From Nocardia niigatensis NBRC 100131 (GTDB lineage Bacteria > Actinomycetota > Actinomycetes > Mycobacteriales > Mycobacteriaceae), in assembly GCF_000308655.1 (NCBI RefSeq), contig NZ_BAGC01000035.1:62001-126000 (forward strand): a stretch of 64,000 nucleotides of DNA, written 5' to 3'. The position numbers were made by a program, and so were the translations under genes. The notes under the pieces are model-generated. The model did no database searches. It saw only the letters and a program-made list of their open reading frames with translations, and was not told the DNA's origin. Below are positions 34,358 to 45,509 of this stretch, one piece after another. Positions within the stretch are counted from its first letter, which is position 1; each line of letters opens with the position of its first letter.

Positions 34358-34715
34358 CGAGTACCGCTCGCAGAATGTTGAGGTCACCGGGCGCGGCCTC
34401 GGGGGAGGCCGGCGCGCGGAAGTTGAGGATGTTGTCTGAGATCAGGTCCCCCACCAGGATTTTGGTCACCGCCAGCGGCAGCCGCAGGGCGGCCGATACC
34501 TCGGCCACCGACAACGGCAGCCGGCACAACCGGACGATTTCCGTGTATTCCGGTTCGACACGACGCAGCGGCGGGGCGGCATTGGGTACCACCACCACCG
34601 TGAGCATGTCCAGATCGTGCCCCGCGCCCATGGTTCGGCCACCGGTCCGTGCGTAGGGACGCACGAGCGGACCGGCCGCGTCATCGAACCACTGTTCCCC
34701 CGGCCCCGGTCTCAT
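34338..34715 (-). CDS. cvnC: Conservon DUF742 protein (CvnC-like)
   Basis: The protein has 125 residues. It has the DUF742 pattern LVRPYARTGGRT near the N-terminus, then EYTEIVRLCRLPLSVAEVSA and a short winged-helix-like end (ILVGDLISDNILNFR). CvnC proteins associate with the roadblock and GTPase partners. ATGA overlap with the roadblock gene and overlap with the GTPase gene show tight coupling. Confidence 0.92.
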   Translation of the reverse strand: MRPGPGEQWFDDAAGPLVRPYARTGGRTMGAGHDLDMLTVVVVPNAAPPLRRVEPEYTEIVRLCRLPLSVAEVSAALRLPLAVTKILVGDLISDNILNFRAPASPEAAPGDLNILRAVLDGIRKL

Positions 34716-35137
34716 GACAGTCGGGGGTTGCCTTGTCCGGCCAGGTTGTGGCGCGGGGTGGTGGACAGGTAGTTGCCGACGCGCTGCACGGTCAGGTTCA
34801 TCTCGTAGGCAACCATGCCGAGGTTGGCCTGTTCGGTGGCCTGCAGCGCGAGGCAGGCGTGGCTGCCGGCGGCGGTCACGAACAGCACCGCCCGCTCGAG
34901 CTCGATGACCGCCTGGCGGACGCCGCCGCCGTCGAATCTGCCTCCGGCGCTGCGCGCCAGACCGTAGAGGGTGGAGGACATGGCACCGAAGTGCTCCGCG
35001 TCCTCGCGGCTCATGGCGGAGGAGCGGCCCAGCAGCAGCCCGTCGGTGGAATGCACCACCGCGTGACGGACGCCTGCGAGCCGGTCGACCAGATCATCGA
35101 GTAGCCAGTTGAGATCACCAGCGTTTGAGGTGGTCAC
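34712..35137 (-). CDS. cvnB: Conservon roadblock/LC7-domain protein (CvnB-like)
   Basis: The protein has 141 residues. The fold is recognisable from LNWLLDDLVDRLAGVRHAVV, STDGLLLGRSS and the later hydrophobic strands ERAVLFVTAAGSHACLALQ. Roadblock proteins act as GTPase-activating or scaffold partners for MglA-like GTPases. It overlaps the sensor kinase gene by 23 bases. Confidence 0.92.
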   Translation of the reverse strand: MTTSNAGDLNWLLDDLVDRLAGVRHAVVHSTDGLLLGRSSAMSREDAEHFGAMSSTLYGLARSAGGRFDGGGVRQAVIELERAVLFVTAAGSHACLALQATEQANLGMVAYEMNLTVQRVGNYLSTTPRHNLAGQGNPRLS

Positions 35138-37721
35138 CGTCGCCTTCCTGTCGTTCCGACTGTGTGCCTTCGAAGAAGGCCTGGGACTCAGGCCCGAACG
35201 AACCGGGGTCGGCCTGGCGGCCCTGCCTGGTTCCGTTTTCGATGGCGGAGAAAAGGTCTCGGGCCTGCTCGGCCGTGCGGGTGGCCTGGACCGTCGGTTC
35301 GGGGACCGACTGCTCCTGCGCCAATTCCGGTGCGAGACTTGCCTGCCGGCGCCTACGCGGGAGCGCGGGCCGGGCGTCGGAGCCAGTGTAATGCGATCGC
35401 CCGAATTCGCGAGAGCGGAAGCCGTTTTCCACCGGCGGGATCGGCCCGGCCGGCGGATTCGGGTCCGGCCGCGGGCCGGTCGGCGGGTCGAACGGCGTTG
35501 CGGCGCCGAAGGACATCACCGGCGGCACGTACGAACCGGTGGACGGCCCGAACGGCTCCGGCTGGGGCGCGGTGGGCCTGGCGGGCGGTTCGGGGGCGGC
35601 CGGGGGCTGGTCTCCCTCGTATCCGACGATGGGCAGATCATAACTGGAGATCATCGAGGCCGGCACCGCCGGAGCCGCGGGCAGCTGCGGCAGCGCGGCC
35701 ACCGCCAGAGACGCCGCGGACGGCTCGGCGGCATCAAGCTGGCGGGGTACGACCGGGATCTCACCGGTGTGGCTCGAGGGCTGCACGACCAGGCTGTTGG
35801 GCACCAGCACGATGGCCCGTACGCCGCCGTAGTCGGATTCGGTGAGCCGTACCGAGATACCGTTGCGGGCCGCCAGCTGGGCGACCACGAAGCGGCCGAG
35901 GCGGAAGTCGTCGGGCAGCATGGCGACACCGAAATCGGGTGCTTCGCGGAGGATCTCGTTGATCCTCGTAAACTCCTCCTCCGGCATGCCGACGCCCTGG
36001 TCGATGACCTCGATGGCCACGCCCCGGCCCACCACATTGCCGCGCACCTCGACCTGCGACTGTGGTGGTGAGAAGTGGGCCGCGTTGTCGACCAGTTCCG
36101 CGAGCAGGTGCACGAGGTCGGCCACAGCGCTCCCCGCGACCGAGACTCCCGGCAGCCTGGTGATCTTCACCCGGGTGTAGTCGAGGGTCTCGCCCACGCT
36201 CGAGCGCACGATCTCCAGCAGCGGCACTGGATTTCGCCATTGGCGACCCGGCTGACCACCGGCGAGAATGATCAGGTTCTCGGCGTTGCGCCGTTCCCGG
36301 GTGGCCAGGTGATCGAGCTGGAAGTAGATGTCCAGCAGGGCCGGATCCTCCTGCTGGGATTCGGCCGAATCGAGAATCTCGAGCTGACGATGCACGATCA
36401 CCTGACTGCGGTGCGCGATGTTGAGGAACATCGCCTTCACACCCTCACGGGTGCGGGCCTCTGTGACGGCCGCGGAGACAGCGGCATTGTGCGCGTGGAC
36501 GAACGCGTTCGCCACCTGACCGATCTCGTCGGAGCCGAAATCGAGCGTGGCCTTCTCGGAGGCGGCGTCGCCGGTGTCGCCTGTACGCAGTTGGGCTATG
36601 GTCTCGGGCAGTCTCTCATCGGCCAATTCGAGAGTCTGGTCACGAAGTCGCTTGAGGCGGCGGATGGTTCGGTTGGCCAACAGCAACGAGACCGCGAAGG
36701 CCACCAGCGACAGTGCCGCGACCCCGCCGCCCGCCAGAGCGGATTGCTGCGCGTTCTGTCGGGCCAAATCCGCGGCCACTTCCTGGGTGTGCTTACTTTC
36801 CGAGGACCACAGGTCGATCATGCTCTTGTTGAGGCGGGCGGCGGTGGCCCGGAATTCCTCCGCCGTGAAGGTCAGCGGCGCGGTCTGCGCCGGGGCACCG
36901 GTTTTGGCGGGCGGAACCGTCATGGGGTCGAGCGCGCGCGACAGCAGCACGTTCTCCATCATGACGATCTTGGTCCAGTCAGGGTCGTTGAGCAGCGCGA
37001 CGATGTCTTTGTCGCCGTTACCGCCGTCTCCGCCCGCGAGAATGCCGAGGTTCACCCGGTAGGTACCGATCACGCGGCTGAATTCGATGGCCAGCTCGGG
37101 TGGCAGTGCGACGCCGTCGATGAGCGGTGTCGCCAGTGATACCGCCCGGGCGAGCATTTCGGAGGACTGAATGACAACCAGTCCGTTGGAGATCTGCCGC
37201 GCCACGTCGGAACTGGGCGCGTCGGAGATAACGGTTCGGGTTCCGACCCATACGACCTGTAGAAGTTGACCGTAGAAGTAGTAGGTGTCCGAAACCGAGA
37301 TCGCATTGTTGTCGACACCGGCTCGCACGCCGGCCAACCCCTTCATCAGGGTGTTGAATCCGCCGACGTTGCCACGCAACCCATCCGGCCCGACGTCGGC
37401 CAGCTCTTTCGTCGTCTCGACGACGAACACGTTCAGAGCGGAGTCGAGCCGGGACCGCGCCTGCAGCAGTGCCTTCGGGTTCGGCTCCTCGCCGGATATC
37501 TGCGCGAGCGTCACCTGCCGCTCGGCCTGTACAGCTTCGACGAGTTCCCTTGTCAACGGTGTCGCAGACGTCAGCGTATCGGCGAACTGTTGCGCGTGCT
37601 TGCCCTGAACAACCAGGTACCCGGCGCCACCTACACCGATCCCGAGCAAGGCCAAGCTCGGGACCAATGCAATGGAGAGAACACGGGTGCGGACACCCAG
37701 CCTCGGTCTGAACATCCGCAC
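35115..37721 (-). CDS. cvnA: Conservon membrane sensor histidine kinase (CvnA-like)
   Basis: The protein has 868 residues. TM1 (about 14-38) is followed by an extracytoplasmic nitrate/nitrite-sensing (NIT)-like helical domain. TM2 (about 330-350, GGGVAALSLVAFAVSLLLAN) leads to a HAMP-like region, then the NIAHRSQVIVHRQLEILD helix and an HATPase domain with N-box ELVDNAAHFSPP and G-box VIDQGVGMPEEE. No classical HisKA phosphoacceptor box is obvious, as usual for CvnA. The last ~220 residues are proline-rich and low-complexity. It is the first gene of the conservon. Confidence 0.93.
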   Translation of the reverse strand: MRMFRPRLGVRTRVLSIALVPSLALLGIGVGGAGYLVVQGKHAQQFADTLTSATPLTRELVEAVQAERQVTLAQISGEEPNPKALLQARSRLDSALNVFVVETTKELADVGPDGLRGNVGGFNTLMKGLAGVRAGVDNNAISVSDTYYFYGQLLQVVWVGTRTVISDAPSSDVARQISNGLVVIQSSEMLARAVSLATPLIDGVALPPELAIEFSRVIGTYRVNLGILAGGDGGNGDKDIVALLNDPDWTKIVMMENVLLSRALDPMTVPPAKTGAPAQTAPLTFTAEEFRATAARLNKSMIDLWSSESKHTQEVAADLARQNAQQSALAGGGVAALSLVAFAVSLLLANRTIRRLKRLRDQTLELADERLPETIAQLRTGDTGDAASEKATLDFGSDEIGQVANAFVHAHNAAVSAAVTEARTREGVKAMFLNIAHRSQVIVHRQLEILDSAESQQEDPALLDIYFQLDHLATRERRNAENLIILAGGQPGRQWRNPVPLLEIVRSSVGETLDYTRVKITRLPGVSVAGSAVADLVHLLAELVDNAAHFSPPQSQVEVRGNVVGRGVAIEVIDQGVGMPEEEFTRINEILREAPDFGVAMLPDDFRLGRFVVAQLAARNGISVRLTESDYGGVRAIVLVPNSLVVQPSSHTGEIPVVPRQLDAAEPSAASLAVAALPQLPAAPAVPASMISSYDLPIVGYEGDQPPAAPEPPARPTAPQPEPFGPSTGSYVPPVMSFGAATPFDPPTGPRPDPNPPAGPIPPVENGFRSREFGRSHYTGSDARPALPRRRRQASLAPELAQEQSVPEPTVQATRTAEQARDLFSAIENGTRQGRQADPGSFGPESQAFFEGTQSERQEGDGDHLKRW

Positions 37722-38160
37722 AATATAACGGTGATCTGAAATGTCGGCTCACCATATCCCGTTGAACGGGAACGGATTTGACACATTCATTCATGCGTGC
37801 ATCCGAATTGCCTGGATAAGGCGCCTGATGTCCCAGCTTCCGCCCCGACCCCGAAAGGCGCATTGCTACAATATAACTGGGTCGTGATTCACGCGCCGGA
37901 TCCAGTCCTTATGCGCAAGACGGACTTTGATAGTGGCAGGTGGAGTCACGTATGCCACCGATTCGCCCAGCTCCTGGTAATGCCTTCGGAATGCGTTTAC
38001 CTTCGAGCCACCTGTGAGCGTCCCGCGAGTCGGAAGCGGGCAAAGCGCCGGCACTACGTTCGTCCGCGCCCGGGACACCGCGGCATGGACTTCGCCAAGC
38101 GGGAGGGCCACATCACGGTGGCCGTGACCGCCGACCACGGATGCGCCGGTTTCGACATCA
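37722..38160. other. Intergenic region without a supported gene
   Basis: About 440 bases upstream of the sensor kinase gene. GC content is visibly lower between 37740 and 38000, consistent with a promoter. Frames exist on both strands but none has a ribosome site and protein-like composition. The upstream part of the frameshifted gene that follows may begin in the last 60 bases. Confidence 0.5.
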
Positions 38161-38462
38161 TCGAGAAGAGGCGAGGTGCGACTGGCCCCGGGACCGTTCA
38201 CCGATCATCCGGTTGCGCGGCACTCTCGCGGTCACCGCCGATGTCAGTGACGTGCTGGCGCTGGAGGTGCGCGCGGCCATTCTACGACGCCACCGGTCAC
38301 CTGGTCGGTGCGGGAACCTTCCAGCACGCCGACGAAAAACCTGCCGGTGGAGGCGCGCACGCCCCGAAACCGAATGGCATTCCCTTCACCATCACCGCTG
38401 TCCCGGCCGACGCGGCGATTTCGGCCGACATGCTGTCGATTCCGGTGCTGGTCAACGAATAG
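38161..38462 (+). pseudogene. Frameshifted FxLYD-like secreted protein gene
   Basis: Three frames join into one sensible sequence. GEVRLAPGPFTDHP is followed by RLRGTLAVTADVSDVLALEV in the next frame, then FYDATGHLVGAGTFQHADEK and PNGIPFTITAVPADA in a third, ending SIPVLVNE at 38462. The pattern of VTADVSD, fYDAtGhlVG and a final beta strand fits FxLYD-like extracellular domains. Frame changes fall near 38205 and 38282. No signal peptide or intact start was found, so this is a decayed gene unless the sequence contains errors. Confidence 0.6.
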
Positions 38463-38485
38463 CCTTGCCCCGCAAGCTTTTACTT

Positions 38486-38522
38486 GATCCCGCGCACGCA
38501 CCCCTCGTGCGTGCGCGGGATC
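38486..38522 (+). terminator. Strong hairpin terminator
   Basis: GATCCCGCGCACGCAC and GTGCGTGCGCGGGATC form a perfect 16-bp stem with a CCCTC loop, 23 bases after the stop of the frameshifted gene. The remaining bases to 38780 contain the promoter region of the next gene and no other feature. Confidence 0.7.
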
Positions 38523-38780
38523 GGGTCCCGCTTCGCCGGTGCTGCCTCATCGGCTGTGGATCCCTGCCCGGATACCACTGGCTGTTTCTTCGCTTCCCGA
38601 TCACGATCAGTTACAGATTTCGCAGGTAGAAGCGAAATTTGGGCAATAACGACAATTCGTCCGACTGGAGTTCTCGGCCGGAAACTCGATCCGAGCGGGC
38701 GGAATCCCGCAGTCCCGGCCCGGCGCGGGCGGCGCGGGGTAGATTGTGTGTATCCAGAGGTTACTCGTAAGTAGGAGGCG

Positions 38781-40337
38781 ATGATGCCGGTGCCGGCTGC
38801 CGCGGTATTCGAACGATTGCGCTCGTTCGCGGCCGTGGATACCACTCAGGACCACGCGACCCGAGCGATCACCGAGGTGTTCACCGGCGAGACCCTGGGC
38901 TCGGTGCCGGTCGGGACCGCCGACGATGTCGCCCTCGCGATCACGAAAGCGCGTGCCGCGCAGGCCGAGTGGGCCGCGCGCACGCCCAAGCAGCGAGCCG
39001 AGGTGCTGGAACGGTATCGGGCGCTCGTGGTGGAGAACCGCGAATTCCTGATGGACATCATCCAGGCCGAGACCGGCAAGGCGCGGTGGGCGGCCCAGGA
39101 AGAGATCATGGGCCTGATGTTCGCGGCCCGCTACTTCTCCCGGGTGGCCCCGCAACTGCTGGCCCCGCACAGCGTGGCGGGCGCCTTCCCGGTGCTGAAC
39201 CGTGCCTCGGTGCGCGCGGTACCCAAGGGCGTCGTCGGCGTGATCGCGCCGTGGAACTACCCGATGCTGCTCTCGGTCGGCGACTCGATCCCGGCGCTGC
39301 TGGCCGGCAATGCCGTGGTGGTCAAGCCCGACAGCCAGACCCCGTACTCCTCGCTGGCCAACTCCGAACTCTTCGCCCGCGCCGGACTGCCGCGCGATCT
39401 GTTCGCGGTGGTCCCGGGCCCCGGCACGGTGGTCGGCACGGCCATCGTCGAAAACTGCGACTACCTGATGTTCACCGGCTCCTCCGCGACCGGCCGCACC
39501 CTGGCCGAGCAGTGCGGCCGCCGCCTCATCGGCTTCTCGGCCGAACTCGGCGGCAAGAACCCGATGATCGTCACCCGCGGCGCCGACCTGGACAAGGCCG
39601 CCAAGGCCGCGGTTCGCGCCTGCTTCTCCAATGCGGGCCAGCTGTGCATCTCGATCGAACGGCTGTATGTCGAGCGCGCGGTCGCCGACCAGTTCACCAA
39701 GAAGTTCGTGGCCGCCGTCAAGGCCGCGAAAGTCGGTGCCGCGTACGATTTCTCGCAGAACATCGGCAGCCTCATCTCGGAGGCCCAGCTGGAGACGGTC
39801 ACCAAGCACGTCGCCGACGCGGTATCCAAGGGCGCGAAGGTGCTCGCGGGCGGCAATGCCCGCCCGGACCTGGGCCCGCTGTTCTTCGAACCGACGGTCC
39901 TGTCCGAGGTCACCGACGCCATGGAGTGCGGCCGCAACGAGACCTTCGGTCCGCTGGTGTCGATCTACCCGGTCGACTCGGTGCAGGAGGCCATCACCCG
40001 TGCCAATGACACCGAGTACGGCCTGAACGCCAGCGTCTGGGCGGGCAGCAAGGCCGAGGGCGAGCGCATCGCTGAGCAGTTGCACGCGGGCACGGTCAAT
40101 GTCGACGAGGGCTACGCGCCGGCGTGGGGCTCCACGGGCGCTCCCATGGGTGGCATGGGCATCTCCGGCGTCGGCCGCCGCCACGGTCCCGACGGCTTGC
40201 TGAAGTTCACCGAACCCCAGTCCATCGTGGTCACGCGGTTCCTGAACCTGGATGCCCCGGCCTTCATCCCGCAGGACAAGTGGCAGCCGTTCCTCATGGC
40301 CATCGCCCGCGGCATCAGGTTCCTGCCAGGGCGCTGA
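38781..40337 (+). CDS. gabD2: Succinate-semialdehyde dehydrogenase-like aldehyde dehydrogenase (GabD2-like)
   Basis: The protein has 518 residues of the NAD(P)+-dependent aldehyde dehydrogenase family. Markers are VVGVIAPWNYPMLLSVGDSI (cofactor-binding entrance), the general base in FSAELGGKNPMIVT, and the catalytic cysteine in FSNAGQLCISIERLYVE. Length and the SNAGQLCISIERLYV wording match mycobacterial GabD2 as recalled. It would oxidise succinate semialdehyde or a related aldehyde to the acid. AGGAGGCG lies just before two adjacent ATGs; the second (38784) is equally possible. Confidence 0.9.
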   Translation: MMPVPAAAVFERLRSFAAVDTTQDHATRAITEVFTGETLGSVPVGTADDVALAITKARAAQAEWAARTPKQRAEVLERYRALVVENREFLMDIIQAETGKARWAAQEEIMGLMFAARYFSRVAPQLLAPHSVAGAFPVLNRASVRAVPKGVVGVIAPWNYPMLLSVGDSIPALLAGNAVVVKPDSQTPYSSLANSELFARAGLPRDLFAVVPGPGTVVGTAIVENCDYLMFTGSSATGRTLAEQCGRRLIGFSAELGGKNPMIVTRGADLDKAAKAAVRACFSNAGQLCISIERLYVERAVADQFTKKFVAAVKAAKVGAAYDFSQNIGSLISEAQLETVTKHVADAVSKGAKVLAGGNARPDLGPLFFEPTVLSEVTDAMECGRNETFGPLVSIYPVDSVQEAITRANDTEYGLNASVWAGSKAEGERIAEQLHAGTVNVDEGYAPAWGSTGAPMGGMGISGVGRRHGPDGLLKFTEPQSIVVTRFLNLDAPAFIPQDKWQPFLMAIARGIRFLPGR

Positions 40338-40398
40338 GTCTCCCCGCTGGACCACCCGTCCGGCGTGCGTACACTGTACCCGTCGGAAGGGTGGTCGA

Positions 40399-41214
40399 AT
40401 GTCGGAGAATCCGCTTGCCGCGCCGGGGGCGTGGGACCAGGTCGCCGAGAGCTATGACGACGTCGTATCGGACATGATGCGGCCGTTCGCGATTCGCGCA
40501 TTGGCGGCCGCGGAGCTGAGCGGCCGGTCCCGGGTCATCGATGTGGCCACCGGGCCCGGCGTGCTGGCGCTGCTGGCTGCGCCGCGGGTAGCGGAGGTGG
40601 TCGCGGTCGACTTCTCCGAGGCCATGATCCGGCGGCTGCGGCGCGCCATCATGCAGGCCGGGATCGGCAATGTGCTCACCGGCGTGGGTGATGGACAGGA
40701 ATTGCGTTACGCCAGTAATACTTTCGACGCCGCCTTCTCGATGTTCGGGCTCATGTTCTTCCCGGACCGGGCCCGGGGATTCGCCGAGCTGCACCGGGTG
40801 GTGCGTCCGGGCGGCACCGCGGTGGTGTCGAGCTGGGCTCCGGTCACCGACTCGCCGTTGATGACGCTGCTGTTCGAGGCGTTCCAGGCCGGGATCCCGG
40901 GATTCCCGGCACCCCAGCCGAATCCGGACAGCCTCGAGAATCCGAACGTGTTCGAGAAGGAACTGCTCGCGGCCGGATTCACCGAAGTCGTCCTGCGGCC
41001 GCACTCGGAATCGTTCAGTTACGACAGCGCCGAGCAGATGTGGGATCGGCTGACCCGGGGCAGCGCGCCGCTGCAGGCCACCCGCCGCCGCACCGACAAG
41101 GCCACCTGGGCGGCCCAGGAACGGGTCATGATCGACTATCTGCGCGAGCACTACGTGCCGGGCACACCACTGTCGACGACCGCGTGGCTGGGCACCGGTC
41201 GCGTTCCGCGATAA
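40399..41214 (+). CDS. Class I SAM-dependent methyltransferase
   Basis: The protein has 271 residues. SAM-binding motif I is VIDVATGPGVLALLAAP (about 47-63), motif II AVDFSEAMI, and the acidic/aromatic motif FDAAFSMFGLMFFPD precedes LHRVVRPGGTAVVSSWAP. It belongs to the UbiE/Methyltransf_11 group; the acceptor is unknown. GGAAGGGTGG precedes the ATG. It follows gabD2 by 61 bases and is closed by a terminator. Confidence 0.88.
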   Translation: MSENPLAAPGAWDQVAESYDDVVSDMMRPFAIRALAAAELSGRSRVIDVATGPGVLALLAAPRVAEVVAVDFSEAMIRRLRRAIMQAGIGNVLTGVGDGQELRYASNTFDAAFSMFGLMFFPDRARGFAELHRVVRPGGTAVVSSWAPVTDSPLMTLLFEAFQAGIPGFPAPQPNPDSLENPNVFEKELLAAGFTEVVLRPHSESFSYDSAEQMWDRLTRGSAPLQATRRRTDKATWAAQERVMIDYLREHYVPGTPLSTTAWLGTGRVPR

Positions 41215-41240
41215 GGACTTTCGGATCCAGAGATTTGCGA

Positions 41241-41274
41241 TGGCGCGGCCGACCCGGAGAAACCGGCCGCGCCA
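41241..41274. terminator. Bidirectional terminator
   Basis: TGGCGCGGCCG and CGGCCGCGCCA form a perfect 11-bp stem with a 12-base loop, between the convergent methyltransferase and DUF779 genes. Confidence 0.65.
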
Positions 41275-41281
41275 CCTTCCC

Positions 41282-41689
41282 TCATCCGGCCAGCTCGTTG
41301 CCGCGCAGCGGAGCAGGAGCCGCTTCCAACACCGCTGTCTCGGCATCGGTGAACAGGCGTGACCGGATGACGAATCGGACTCCCTCGGGAGCCTCGAGGG
41401 AGAAACCACCGCCGCGGCCGGGAACCACGTCGACGGTCAGATGGGTGTGACGCCAGTACTCGTACTGGTCGGCGCTGATCCAGAACGCCGTGTCCGGGAA
41501 GACACGGCCGAGCAGGACATCGGCCGCGCCCACCCGGAACTCGCCCAGGGGGTAACACATCGGGGAGCTGCCGTCGCAGCAGCCACCCGACTGGTGGAAC
41601 ATCACCGGGCCGTGGTGGATGATGAGGTCCTGCAGCACCTGTGCGGCGGCCTCGGTGATGGTCACCCGGGATACGGAACCTGCTTTCAT
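41282..41689 (-). CDS. DUF779 protein, partner of aldehyde dehydrogenase
   Basis: The protein has 135 residues. The cysteine-rich family signature FHQSGGCCDGSSPMCYPLGEF (shown in part: HQSGGCCDGSSPMC) is intact, followed by DTAFWISADQYEYWRHTHL. DUF779 genes nearly always sit beside acetaldehyde-type dehydrogenases, as here; the cysteines may bind a metal. The exact role is not known to me. The ATG at 41689 has GAGGAGC upstream. It lies 79 bases after the dehydrogenase gene on the same strand. Confidence 0.9.
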   Translation of the reverse strand: MKAGSVSRVTITEAAAQVLQDLIIHHGPVMFHQSGGCCDGSSPMCYPLGEFRVGAADVLLGRVFPDTAFWISADQYEYWRHTHLTVDVVPGRGGGFSLEAPEGVRFVIRSRLFTDAETAVLEAAPAPLRGNELAG

Positions 41690-41768
41690 CACGCTCCTCG
41701 CAGACCGTGCGGCTCGCTCGTCCGACCCCGAAGGGCTCGCAGTTCGAAGGACTCGAAGTGCGTGCGGC

Positions 41769-43286
<1,518 letters not shown>

Positions 43287-43477
43287 GGCGCGGCTCCTGA
43301 TCGCATATCTGCGGTGACGGGGGTCACTATGAACCGCGAAGGTTGGCGGGAGGTTGGCGTCGGGTTGGCGAAACGTTGCTGAGTCACTGCCGTCGCAGAG
43401 GGCGACGGTATCGGACAATCCGGACACACATGAGGCAGCTACTGCAGAGCACGCAAACGCGCATGCAGTGCGCCCAT

Positions 43478-44698
43478 CTAGGAGCGCAAGGCGGTGTGCA
43501 GGCGCGCGGTCGCCAGGGCCCGGCGGCTGTCGCCCTGGGGGAGCAGTCGCAGGGCGTACTCGTGGACCTCGATGTCGTCCGGGCAGCGCTGACCGAAACG
43601 CAGGGCGTGCTCGGGGTTGAGGTCGGCGAGCACGGCGGTGCGCAGGCAGACATCGAGGTGTTCGCGCCACTGCACGATGCCCGGAACATCCGAATCCGGC
43701 AGCAGCGGACCGCGATACAGGCGCACGGCGGTGGTGAGGTCTCCCGCTTCGAGGGCCGCGAGCAGTTCGACCGCATCGCAGGCGAGGGGTTCGATGAGCA
43801 TGTAGCGGCGGTCGGCGATGCCACCGTCGGTGGCGGCGCGCAGGCGGGAGACATCGGCCTTGAGGGTGCTGGAGGATACCGACCGACCACCATAAACAGC
43901 TTCGTGCAGGCGTTCCGGTGTGAACCCCTCGGGTTCCAGGGCGAGCAGCGTCAGGATCTCGAGCTGCCGCGGCCGCATCGCCATCTGCTTGCCCTGCTTG
44001 TAGAGCCGCGGCACCCCCAGCGACTCCAGGCGGGTATTGCCCACGGGCCGGGACTGTCCGGCATGGACTCGGGCTTCGATGGCTGTCACCAGGGCTCTGA
44101 CCGTTGTAAGGATGAGCGGATGCGAGCGATCCCAATACGTCGATAGATCCAGCACGCCGAGCTGGCGACCGTCGGCGGCCCGGATCGGCGCACAGTAGCA
44201 GACCCAGCCGTGCAGCGCCTCCACCAGATGCTCCGCGGCCCAGACCGAGGTGGGCCGGCCGCTGTACAGCGACAGCGCGACGCCGCTGGTGCCCATGTAC
44301 GGTTCGTCCCAGCAGCCGCCGGGAGCCAGATTCACCGACTCCGCCCGCCTCCGGACCGACCGGTCGCCACAGCTGAAGAGCACGGTCCCGGTGTCATCGG
44401 TGACCACCGCGACCATGCCCGAGTCCTCCGCCAGCGCCCGGAGCTCACCGGCCATCTCGGTAATGGGCGTGCGCAGCGGCGATTCGGCCCAGCGCGAACC
44501 CAATTCGTCCCGGTCGGTGCCGGGCGCCACCGCGCGCGTCGGATCAACCGTCCGCAGCGACCGCTTCCAGGACTCCGCCACCTCGTTGCGCAGCACCACC
44601 TCGGTGCCGGGCGGGTGGCCGGAAGAGGCCGTGGTCCACCGCACCCAGGCCTTCTCCAGCTCCGCACGCTGGTGCGAAGGGACTGGCAGCTGTGTCAT
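43478..44698 (-). CDS. GAF-domain transcriptional regulator with C-terminal winged helix
   Basis: The protein has 406 residues. An AcoR-like N-terminal half contains a GAF domain (about 80-210: [55 protein letters not shown]). No sigma54 AAA+ domain follows. The C-terminal half (from about 245) is an OmpR-like winged helix ([25 protein letters not shown] in part, then [14 protein letters not shown]) and a BTAD-like helical tail. It probably senses an aldehyde or alcohol and controls the adjacent dehydrogenase genes. Confidence 0.87.
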   Translation of the reverse strand: MTQLPVPSHQRAELEKAWVRWTTASSGHPPGTEVVLRNEVAESWKRSLRTVDPTRAVAPGTDRDELGSRWAESPLRTPITEMAGELRALAEDSGMVAVVTDDTGTVLFSCGDRSVRRRAESVNLAPGGCWDEPYMGTSGVALSLYSGRPTSVWAAEHLVEALHGWVCYCAPIRAADGRQLGVLDLSTYWDRSHPLILTTVRALVTAIEARVHAGQSRPVGNTRLESLGVPRLYKQGKQMAMRPRQLEILTLLALEPEGFTPERLHEAVYGGRSVSSSTLKADVSRLRAATDGGIADRRYMLIEPLACDAVELLAALEAGDLTTAVRLYRGPLLPDSDVPGIVQWREHLDVCLRTAVLADLNPEHALRFGQRCPDDIEVHEYALRLLPQGDSRRALATARLHTALRS

Positions 44699-44929
44699 GG
44701 CGCAAACTCCTCGCGGTGCGACCGGACCGAGCGATATCCCATGATGGCGCGAGGTCGCATCGCGCGGGCCGCAATCGCGGCAGTCCGCGCGCTGTTTCAC
44801 AACCTGCCGACCTGGATCCCCGGCTCCGCTCGCCGAGCCGCGGCAGCGGCGGCGATCAACCGGGTTTGACCCTCCGGTTTCGAGGCATTGCGTCCACACA
44901 GAGAGAACGGACTCGACCAGGAGGATCGA

Positions 44930-45499
44930 ATGTCGAGTACAGCGTGGACAGTACTGATCGTGGTGATCGTCGCGATCGTGGCCTTGACCCTGGCGACGGC
45001 GTTGAGCCTGCGCCCCAGAATGCGAAGTCGCCGCCTCCGGGACCGATTCGGACCGGAGTACGACCGGACGGTGCAGCAGGCGGAGAACCGCAGGATCGCC
45101 GAGCAGCAACTCACCGATCGCGAGAAGCGGCACGACGAGCTGGACCTGCGGGAATTGTCGGCGGAGGAGACGCACCGCTATCAGGCGGCCTGGGCTCAGG
45201 TACAGGCGCAGTTCATCGACGATCCGGCAGGCGCGCTGGACGCGGCGGACCGGCTGGTCACCCAGGCGATGACGGATCGCGGCTACCCGAGCGAGAGCTA
45301 CGACCAGCAGCTGGCGGACCTGTCGGTGGAGCACGCACGGCCGCTGAGCCGGTTCCGTTCAGCCCACGACATCGCCGCCCGAGCCGACCACGGCGATGTA
45401 TCCACAGAGGAAATGCGTTCGGCCATTGTCGACTACCGCGAATTGTTCGTGGACCTGGTCGACGCCGGCCGGTCCGGAAAAGCCGGAACCGGGAAGTAA
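44930..45499 (+). CDS. Membrane-anchored protein of an uncharacterised actinobacterial family
   Basis: The protein has 189 residues. One N-terminal helix (about 5-26, TVLIVVIVAIVALTLATAL) is followed by a basic stop-transfer segment RPRMRSRRLRDRFG and a helical cytosolic part. The C-terminal ~95 residues (WAQVQAQFIDDPAGALDAADRL to STEEMRSAIVDYRELF) are homologous to the whole of the next protein. AGGAGGATCGA precedes the ATG. I have seen this domain in many actinobacteria, often beside CsbD-like or stress genes, but know no function. Confidence 0.75.
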   Translation: MSSTAWTVLIVVIVAIVALTLATALSLRPRMRSRRLRDRFGPEYDRTVQQAENRRIAEQQLTDREKRHDELDLRELSAEETHRYQAAWAQVQAQFIDDPAGALDAADRLVTQAMTDRGYPSESYDQQLADLSVEHARPLSRFRSAHDIAARADHGDVSTEEMRSAIVDYRELFVDLVDAGRSGKAGTGK

Positions 45500-45509
45500 G
45501 GAAGTATCC

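Noticed and set aside
43287..44135. Upstream extension of the aldehyde dehydrogenase frame
   Set aside because: It is out of frame with, and lies inside, the GAF regulator gene; the family start is [10 protein letters not shown] at 43286.
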